From Nicotiana tabacum (Eukaryota; Streptophyta; Magnoliopsida; Solanales; Solanaceae), in assembly GCF_000715075.1 (NCBI RefSeq), contig NC_134089.1:106833157-106897156 (forward strand): DNA of 64,000 nucleotides, given 5' to 3'. The notes beneath the pieces are model-generated. The model searched no databases, was not told the DNA's origin, and saw only the letters and a program-made list of their open reading frames with translations. Every line of letters begins with the position of its first letter. The first letter of the stretch is position 1. The translations under genes were made by a program, and so were the position numbers. Shown here in pieces: positions 55,408 to 64,000 of this stretch.

Positions 55408-55670
55408 GATTTATGAAACAATAAATGGCATGTTGTCAAGTATTTTTATGTAGGAAAAAAAATAAATACAATATTTAAATAATTGAAAGACAGTTACGGA
55501 AAAAGAAAACAAAGAGACAAGTCAGTTTTAGAAAATAAAAGAAATCATAAATAAGCAGTTAAATCTAAATAATGGGGAAATGGTATACGGGATAAGGCAT
55601 GCTTGGACTAATTCACAAAATAAGTTCGTTATGGTAAGAGCCTAAAATATCCTCAGCAGAGTCACCATGC
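55408..55670 (-). promoter_or_regulatory. Ogre leader and primer-binding site
   Basis: On minus, directly after the 5' LTR end and two bases (GC), the sequence ATGGTGACTCTGCTGAGG begins at about 55668. A TGGTGACTC-type site fits a tRNA whose acceptor 3' strand ends GAGTCACCA, consistent with the tRNA-Arg priming described for Ogre elements. The tRNA identity is an inference. Confidence 0.6.
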
Positions 55671-58600
55671 TGTCGCGCCCCCTTTTTTCCTGTTTTACGG
55701 GGAAGTCCGGGTTTCGACATTCATAGGGGAACAACTCGTTTCCTTTTGGGAAGTTGGGTATTTAAAGAGTCATCACCTAACGTATTATGGTGCGTTAGGG
55801 CACCTAGAGTAATTAACTCTTGTGATTAGTTTGCATTACCAGAGATTAGGGTAAGGGCTCGAAATAACCTTGAGGGGAAGGTGTTAGGCACCCCTCGTGA
55901 TCCACAACGGTGGGTTCCAGCCGAACTTAAACTATATGAATTAGTCAATTATCAAACAAGCAAGTATTTGCAGATAAAGTAGCTTTCCCCATGCATATAT
56001 GATCAAGGAAGTTCAAATAATGAAGGTAAAGAGATTTGGACCGCTTATGTATATGTAAAGGAGGTTCAGGGAATTTAAACACATATGGGAATTGGGAAAG
56101 AGGAGTCCTAGGTTGTTTATCCTACAGGATCATACCCATGCAATGCCCCGTAATCACTCCTCAAAGAGGGTCTACACGTGACATTAACGTGCAGGTCATC
56201 ATATCCTTACTACCCAATTCCCTCCCCTTGGTCATGCCCTAAAACGTTCTAGCAACCTTAAGATATACCCTATGCGTGCACTACCCATACCTTCCTTGTG
56301 GACCTGAGGTATTTAGGACCTCTAATTTAGGTAGCTCTAGACTATCCTAAGGTACTTAAAGGAGAAAAATCTAGTCGACAACCAAAAAATTAGGACTGGA
56401 CCAAAGATAGAACAATTAAAGGCTTAAGTTTTACCTCCACAAATAGAGCAAACAAGTGCACGTCTTAAACACAGTTTCAGATATTTAAGAGAAGCCCTAG
56501 AACAGGGTATCTAGGTGAGTGGAGAATATGCAATATTGAGTTAAGACCAAAGTGTCAAAGACCTATTCAGTTTGCCTACTAAATTTTTAGAACCTATTGA
56601 ATCTGGGCAGCCACAAGAAGCAAAGCAGTTTTACAGGTTTTTTATTAGACATTGATTACCTATAGGCTTGCCTAGGCGTAATACCTTATACACATGTTAT
56701 ATAAATGTAATTAGAATTCTGCAAGCCATTTTTAAAATAGTTTAAGTTTATTAAGTCCTATAGACATGCTGGTCTAGGCGCTGAATAACTGATTTTAGAC
56801 TTATAGATGCCGACAGCTAAATGCAGAAACTGGTCTTAGAATCATATAAGTATGTCATCTAAATGCATTGATTAAAACATGTTGATGATTGATTTGAACA
56901 TTGTCAATATGCAGAATCTAATCTTTTATAGGAAAGACTGATTAATTTTAAAAAACCCTATAAGCATGGTATCTAAGTGAACATCGCAACAAACTTACAG
57001 ACATGTTATTAGAATGCAGGATCATTTTTTTTGAATCCTATTGGCATGATGTCTAAGTGAACAAACATTGTAGCAGCTTATAGGCATGGTATCTAGATAG
57101 ACAAGATATTGTAACAATCTATAGGCATAGTATCTAGATAGACAAGATACTGTAACAACCTATAGGCATGGTTTCTCGTAATGTAAATATTGTTTTAAAA
57201 TCCTATAGGCAGGATATCTACCCATTCTCCAACAAATGTGTATAATAATACCTCCCAGTTTACTAATTTCCCCAATATCTATTTACAAAGATTATTATTA
57301 CAGCCCATAAATGAATTTACATAATGAATAAAAGCTATACTATAGGGAGCCTAAAATAGGCCCAAAGTGAATCCTGGAAATACCTGGCCTTCAGATAGTC
57401 CCAGATGCCATAGCCTCATGATGTCCAATAAGGGTATCCTGGTGTGTCAAAGTTTCCAAGGACCTTAGGGACCCGGGCAATGCTCACAGCAAGATCCTTT
57501 TGAATAGAAAAGTAGTTATGTGCTGTGTGGAAGGGCCAACCCCAGTGTGCCAGAGTTTGGAGGAATGTCATGGATCCGTAGGCAGTACACACACTGGAGG
57601 GGCAGAACTTAAGTAATCTAGGAATAAAAGTGAGAGTGCTCGACATAGTTGAAATGTCTTTTGGGAAAACAGTATAGAGATAAGATCTTTAGGAGTGAAA
57701 ATACTTTTAGGCGTAGCAGTAGTTTAAGAAAACATGTTAAAAAGATGTTAAAAATCCTTTGAGGGAAAGGAAGGTTCAACAAATAACAGCCTAGTCACAA
57801 AAACATCCTATTGCCCAACTTCAGTTTGTTAATTAGTCTGGGTAAACAAATAATTGCACAAAGGGGAGCATGGATTGGGAACACAAGATGTTTAAAACAG
57901 GAGCATATAAGATGAAGGGGAAGACAATCATGCTAATTAATAGGGACACAGAGCATGCATGAATTAATAAGACATACTGATCACTCAGATCTTACAATCA
58001 TACTTAGTGATAGGGTAAGCATGCTACTTAAGACAAGAGACAAGAAGGCCTAGGATTTACACATTGAAATAAATATATTGGTTAAGCATAAGTATACATA
58101 GGTCTGGATACATAAGTAGTCATGCTAAGCAATACAGAAAGAGCCATAGAAATTCAGTCACACAAAGTAGCCATACTAGTTGGGGTTACAAGACAGGGGA
58201 GACACAAGTAAACAGGTTGTTCTAAGGCCATGTTGGATACTCAAACAGAATAGACATGCTGATTAAAACAAGAGAAGGTGAAACTTGAGCATACTGGTCA
58301 AAGCAACAAACATGAAAGGATATGGAATTATGTATATAAGCAATTAAACTAGTGCAAGAATAGACATGGATTTAATAGCTTTGGAACAATAAGGAGCACA
58401 TAGATTTGAATTTCAGAATGACATTGAGATAGGAACATACCAATTATGGAAGCAAATGCAGAAAATAGAGCAGGCAAGACGCAACAATCTAGCCTTGGCT
58501 TTCAGCCGGCTAGACAACCAATGAGCACAAGTAGCAGAAAGGGAGATAAGAGAAAGTTTTTATGTGTGTGTGCGCGTGCTTTTTGAATTATTGTTCGTGT

Positions 58601-60408
58601 GTTTGAGAGGTAGAATAAGAGTTTATATATAGTATTTAGGGAGTAGAACAAATAAGGTAAAGAGAATCAGAATTTAATCAATTAAGGGCAATCACATAAT
58701 CACAGAATCAATTTCCATGAGGGATTCCGGGATAGACCCCTTAATTTGGGGGTAATCAGTTAACGATCACAACATAAGGTTTAATTAAGGCAAAAAATCC
58801 ATAATAATGCCATATAAAGAGACAATAAAAATCCCCAAACTTCTATTCATTAGTTAAGGCAAATAAAATAGAGAAGCATGTCACAAATAAGGAAACAAAT
58901 AAAATTTCAGCACACACACTGATTTTAATAGGACAGTTAACAGGAATCAATCTATTAAATCTTCAAAGAATATTGATTTCATATGAAAGACTTATTTGGA
59001 TTTCCTAAATAGAAATCAATTAAGTAACCTCACTGAAATACCTGATTTAACAAGAAAAACTGGTTCGAAGCCCTAATAGAGATCAATTAGGGCAAAAATC
59101 CCAAAGACTGATGGATTTCACAAGGAAAACATTTGAATCCCCAAAACAAAGGGATCTTTCCGACGCTAAGCGCGCTGCATCTCCTGTCCAACCAAGTGAA
59201 GAATATCTTGTCCAAGCTTGCATCCTTCTTCTGCCATTGGGAATGGAACATCTCTCCACTTGTAAGTGGTAGAAATTAAGGACTCTGTTGCAGGTTTTGG
59301 TTGATTAAAGAATCCTCTCAGAAGCCCATGTTTATTGTCAAAAACGAGACCTTTACGGGTCTGATTCTGATGGCTTGGCTCCTTGAATCTATAAAGATCT
59401 ATGAAGAATCGAACAGTAGTGAACTAGAGTTTTCAGAAAATATTACAGATGAAGAGAATCGGTTAAAAACTCACGGACTCAAACAAAACAAGAGAAAATC
59501 CTTACTTACAAACGAAAGCGGTCGGAGACAGGCCGGTAAACAAGTTTCAAACCGGAACAGGTTGGCTTTCTTTGAGAATCTTCTCAAGGACTCATGAAGT
59601 TGAAGAGCCATGGAGTATAGGAGACCAGAGGTGGTCGGAGAAGACACAGAAACACCATAGGAGGGAGGTTCTCGCCGGTAATGGCGATTAGGGTTAGGCT
59701 TTAGGTGGAGAGTATCTGAGAGAAAGGGGAACAGATGACGGCAGGGAGGAGTGGGAAATGATTAGGGTTTGAAGAGGGTATATGGGTTTAATTAAGATAA
59801 GGGGGGATCTGGACCGTTGATCAAAATGATCAACGACCAGGATAAGCCAAGGCATTGGGTCGGGTAGGCTCGTTAGGGTCAGATGGGATTTGGGCTGGTT
59901 TAGTTTGAAATTGGGTCTTTTCTACGGCTATATTTTAAATACTCGATTAATTTAGTAAAACAGTTTTATAAAATAATTAAATGTGATTTGTATCTGAATA
60001 TGTTCTAAAATACTTACTTAATATTATAAAAATATGAAAAGCCATTTTCTGTATGGATAATATAATTTTGCACATATATAGGCTATTGTTGCTAAAATAG
60101 GCTATTGTTGCAAAATACATAATTCTAGCCTAAAAATGCAAATGTGATTGTAAAAATACAATTAAAATATTTAAGGGTTTATATGGGCATAAAATGATAA
60201 ATTTAAATAATCAATCTTCATAAAAATAATATGAGGAATAGTTATTGAATATTTGTATAAATAAATACAGAAATAAATTAGTTTTTAAGTCCTTTAAAAA
60301 TTATAGAAAAATTATAAAAATATTTGTGCATGTCTGTAATTGTGTATGTAATATTTTGAAAGTATGTATGCATATTTAAATATATGAAGGAAAAATTAGG
60401 TATCAACA
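55671..60408 (-). repeat. Ogre 5' LTR (right)
   Basis: It starts TGTCGCGCCCCC and ends GGTATCAACA, 4738 bp. It matches the left LTR along its length, except for an extra ~90 bp at about 58037-58125 and a substituted block at 59147-59380. As 5' LTR it would carry the promoter, but no clear TATA box stands out. Confidence 0.92.
59166..59381 (-). pseudogene. Open 72-codon fragment of an unidentified gene inside the Ogre 5' LTR
   Basis: The block 59147-59380 replaces about 283 bp of normal LTR sequence found in the left copy. On minus it is open from the edge (about 59381) to a TAG at 59166-59168. It encodes 71 residues with ordinary protein composition, including RKGLVFDNKHGLLRGFF, then STTYKWRDVPFPMAEEG and LGQDILHLVGQEMQ. 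There is no ATG near the start and no splice pattern inside, so it looks like an internal-to-C-terminal piece of a host coding sequence, same sense as the element. I do not recognise the family. It could also be a chance frame, but the composition and the stop close to the junction argue against that. The frame called on plus from 59301 overlaps it and is not favoured. Confidence 0.55.
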
Positions 60409-60413
60409 CTAGG
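60409..60413. repeat. Target-site duplication CTAGG, right copy
   Basis: Matches 38512-38516. Confidence 0.9.
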
Positions 60414-63400
60414 CAAACCGAAAATCACACGATAAATATACCTTTGAATTTAAAACATGATTTAACAGGTTCAATAACGGAAATATCTCCTAGATAGATG
60501 ACAAAGAAATAACTGAAAACCTAACAACAACAAACCCCTAAATCCGGGTGTCACCGAGTTCATGAGCTACTAAATATAAACATAGTCAAAACTTCTAATA
60601 CAACTGTCTGGAAAGATAGAACAATGCTAAATAAACTGAAAAGAAAGAGAGTCGAGGTCTGCAGATGCCAAAGAAGCTACCTCAAAATTCTCCAAGCAGG
60701 TAATGCTCCAAGTATAGAAACCACCGGGTCTAGATGCAAATAGCATAAATATGATGACCTCAAGGTAATTTCATCCCCAAGTTTACGTCAATTAACTGAG
60801 GACGAAACTTTAACTTACGAAAAATGCGAGATGTAACAAGAACAACTCTCACACAGAATGCAAGTAGACGAGACAACATATAAATGACCAATAACATCAG
60901 GAATCATCTTCTTGAACCAATATGTGTGATTAATTACGTGTATGCTTGTGCAAGTATTCTATCACAGTTAAAGCCAACAAATAAGAGTAGAGACAATGAA
61001 TGGTATATAAGAACCGATCACCACAAAATGTACAAGGTAAAACAAACACAAGGTAGGCATGCCACAACACAAATATCAACAACAATGTCCCAAGGCCATC
61101 ACAAATCATTCCCCGACACAACCACCTTGTCTCGCCATGTGTGCAATAGTAAATTAAATACATGGATTGTCTTGCCGCACACGCATAATATTGTTCTCAC
61201 CTTGTCTCTCCACATGCGCGAACCCACATATATAGCCCGCCTTGTCACACTGCATGTGCAAATATCTATAGTAACAACAGCAGGACAGAAACCTCGGGCA
61301 AACACCCAAACAATCCTCCCAACAATATCACATGTGCCAAAAATATAACGATACAATAAAATGACTTTCACAACATGTGCTCATATGCCACAACATTCCC
61401 TCAAAATAGTTTCAATACCATAACCACGCACAGCCCTCGACTCAACAACACCGAGTACAATAGCAATAACAACAATAACACGTGAATACGATAAGTAAAT
61501 CAATTGAGGAACTTCAGAACATAAGAAAATGGTAGAACGAGCTCACAAAGAAAAACACAATATGGAATAATGGTCTCAACAAGAATAGATCAATAAGGGA
61601 GAGATAATGTGTAGCAATGATTCCGCAAAACTACAATTTGATAAGAGAGATAACATGATCCAATGATTCCAAATAAGGACAAGTCAACAATAAAAAAGTA
61701 TAACAAAACTTCATTTAAGATTGAGCAATTACGGAAGAAATAACAACAAATTCAATTAAGGATAAGCAATTACGGAAAAGATAATAATAACTTCAATTAA
61801 GGATAAACAATTACAGAAATGATATAATAACTTCAATTGAGGATAAGCAATTACGGAAAAGATAATAATACCTTCAATTAAGGATAAGCAATTATAGAAA
61901 AGGCAGTATGGTAATAAAAGAGGCAACAACTTCAATTAGGGAACTTAAGAGTTCAATAGGCAGCAAGGGTAAAACATGAATCAATTAATTGCAAACAACA
62001 CACGTAAGGGTAAATTTAGTAAATGGAGGATTTAACATGATAAAACACCTTCTATCTAATAAACATAAGAACCTAAGAGCCCTAAAATGTCAAATTTCCA
62101 CAATTAAGCCCAGTAAGTACTCATTACCTCGCATATACAGCTTCACATGACACAATTAGCACAAATGACTCAAATCCTAAGGGGTAGTTTCTCCACACAA
62201 AGTTAAGCAAGATACTTACCTCAAAGAAGCTAGACCGATACTCTAAAATGACCTTCTTGTATGAAACAATCTCCGAGCGGCTCAAATCTAGCCAAAATAA
62301 CTTAATATTATAAATAAAAATCATAGGAAACAATTCCAAATAATAAAACTTCGATCTTTAATGAAAAATAAAAAAAGTCAACTCTAAATGTCAACCACAG
62401 GCCCGCACCTTGGAACCAGATAAAATTTACAAAATCCGAATATTCATTCAATTACGAGTCCAACCATAGTTATTTCATCCAAATCCGACTTTGAATCGAT
62501 GTTCAAAACCCAATTATTCTCTTTAGAAAAGCTTTTGATAAAAAAACCCCAATTCTCCAATCAAAATATGGATAAATTCAAAAACAAAATTCTGTAATCA
62601 TATTAAAATCCAAAATTTATAGTTAGATACTGACCTCCATGAAAAGACGAGAAGAACACCACGAAAATCACCTCAATCGGAGTTCTATAACTCAAGATAA
62701 TCTTAAAATACTAAATAAACATAGTCTGATTTTCTTTAATACACATAAAATTTTGCTTCTGCACCCAAAACTCCGCACCTGGGGTCTGCCAACTATAATT
62801 TCTGTATTTGCGAACAATTTTTCGCACATGTAAGGTCGCAGATGCGGACCCAACTTTGCATCTGTGAAGCACCAACTTTCTTCTCCGACACTAAAATGAG
62901 CATAACTTCCTCATGTTATGTCCAAATTCGATGGTTCTTTTGTTATGGGTCCGTAATTACGATACGGATCTAATGTTTCAATAAAAATAGAAATTGAAGC
63001 TAATTTGCTAAATGTGGTACCATTTACGCTTGAAGAAACGGCGTCAGAACATCAAAAAACGAGCCCAACACAACCCAAACATATTCAAAACTCACCCGAG
63101 CCCCTGAGGACCCTGCCCGAACATATCAATAAGTTCCAAAATATAATGCGGACCTACTCGAGGCCTCAAATCACATCAAACAATATCAAAACTATAAATC
63201 ACACCTCAAATCGAACTTAATGTACTTATGAACTTTCAACTTCTACAACTCGTGTCGAATCATATCAAATCAACCCGGAATGACGTCAAATTTTTTATGC
63301 AAGTCCTATATGACACAACAGAGCTATACCAACTCCCGAAATAGAAATTCAAACCGATATCAATAACGTCAACTTTTGATCAAATCTTTCAATATTCCAA

Positions 63401-63990
63401 ACCTTCAACTTTCTAATTTTCGCCAAAATGCATCAAATCAACCTACGAATCTCCAAATCTAAATCCGGACATACGCTTAAGTCTAAAATACCTTACGTAG
63501 CTATTGGAATCATTAAAATACCATTTCGGATTCTTCTACAAAAAAGTCAAACTCCTGTCAACTTTCACCACTTTAGCTTCTAAAACAAGAATCATTCTTC
63601 CAAATCAATCCCGAATTATCCGAAAACCAAACCCGGCAACACACGCAAGTCATGATACACAATACAAAGCTGCTTGAGACCTTAAGCCACAGAATGGAAT
63701 ACCGATTCTCAAAATAAATATCCGGATACACTCTTAAGTCCAAAGTCACCGTACAGAGTTGTCGGAACCATCAAAACTCCATTTTGGAATTATTTACACA
63801 TAAGTCAATATCTAGTCAACTCTTTCAACTTAAGCTTCCAACCTTGGACTAAGTATCCGAATTCATTCTGAAACATTCCCGGAAAAAGACCAACTACCCC
63901 GGAAAGTCACATAACAATAAACAAATGTAGAATGAGTAATAAATGGGGGAACGCGACTACAATACTCAAAATGATCGGCGGATCGTTACA
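60414..63990 (-). repeat. Family C 5' LTR, outer piece
   Basis: It continues the LTR interrupted at 38516 and ends GGATCGTTACA at 63990, the same terminus as the truncated 3' LTR at 33281. Shared blocks with 32580-33281 identify it. It contains a 41-bp tandem repeat (61710-61905). Frames such as 60884-61348 have no family motif and are regarded as chance. The bases after 63990 (CCAAG) may be the target duplication, but the left partner is lost. Confidence 0.85.
61710..61905. repeat. 41-bp tandem repeat in family C LTR
   Basis: TTCAATTAAGGATAAGCAAT-type units start at about 61710 (diverged), 61751, 61792, 61832 and 61873. Unlike the other arrays in the window, these units show no inverted repeat longer than 4 bp. 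Confidence 0.88.
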
Positions 63991-64000
63991 CCAAGTCGCA

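Larger units (their letters stand above)
38517..60408 (-). mobile_element. Tat/Ogre-type giant gypsy element (21.9 kb including a nested solo LTR)
   Basis: The element has two very long LTRs (4658 and 4738 bp), a 5-bp target duplication CTAGG, a polypurine tract at 43175-43191 (AAGAGGGGCAGC on minus) and a primer site at 55652-55668. Minus-strand genes run Gag, protease, RT, RNase H, a second RNase H and integrase. The second RNase H (49775-50125) is the hallmark of the Tat lineage. A long non-coding zone follows integrase (43175-48500), as in Ogre elements, and carries a 29-bp tandem array and hairpins. A 2.75-kb family A solo LTR sits in this zone. By eye the LTRs differ at very roughly a tenth of positions, so the element is much older than the copia. 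All genes are broken. Confidence 0.92.

Noticed and set aside
59301..59597. 98-codon plus-strand frame MIKESSQKP...
   Set aside because: It crosses from the foreign block into ordinary LTR sequence, so it cannot be a natural gene. The minus-strand frame stays inside the block and ends in it.
60884..61371. Overlapping frames of 154 and 90 codons
   Set aside because: They lie within the family C LTR on opposite strands, and LTRs of this type do not encode proteins.
1..64000. tRNA or rRNA genes
   Set aside because: I looked for B-box-like and conserved rRNA stretches in the organelle-derived block and in intergenic DNA and saw none I could support; a covariance-model scan would be decisive.

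Overview
The window looks like nuclear DNA of a dicot plant, most probably Solanaceae and plausibly Nicotiana. This rests on a four-exon gene with GT-AG introns, Ty1/copia and Ty3/gypsy elements with Solanaceae-type LTR sequences, and a 5'-truncated plant LINE. I ran no search, so the taxon is an inference. It is not bacterial or viral DNA, and most short ORFs are pieces of decayed transposon genes.

Layout. (1) 1-1890: organelle-derived DNA, probably mitochondrial, with an embedded broken piece of plastid rpl33. (2) 2324-7328: a complete Ty1/copia element on the minus strand, with two 354-bp LTRs differing at 2 positions and a 5-bp target duplication. (3) 7630-11577 minus: the only evidently functional host gene, a half-size ABCG transporter of the ABCG9/14 type. 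It has four exons, 616 residues and all ATPase motifs. The copia element lies about 300 bp beyond its stop codon. (4) 11640-18537: non-coding, repeat-rich DNA with a putative LTR segment, a 157-bp tandem duplication, a LINE 3' end with 15-bp target duplications, a possible MITE and a 40-bp tandem array. (5) 18538-23512: a 5'-truncated chromovirus-like gypsy on the minus strand with a complete 2750-bp LTR (family A). (6) 23513-25380: a probable Tat-type LTR fragment and unassigned DNA. (7) 25380-32395: a degenerate plus-strand gypsy and its 3' LTR (family B). (8) 32396-63990: a third gypsy (family C, minus). Its 5' LTR is split by a 21.9-kb Tat/Ogre-type element (38517-60408, LTRs of about 4.7 kb, target duplication CTAGG). 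That element in turn carries a solo LTR of family A (43768-46519, target duplication TAGAC). This is a three-level nest.

The ABCG gene is the only obvious source of host function; its protein would be a plasma-membrane half-transporter. The rest is a transposon graveyard with one recent arrival. The items most worth a second look are: a 72-codon open, apparently host-derived coding fragment that replaces part of one Ogre LTR but not the other; a recurrent theme that tandem arrays in several unrelated elements are built from short stem-loop units, one family with a compensatory base-pair change; and a duplicated primer-binding site in the copia leader. I did not find a convincing new multi-gene system.
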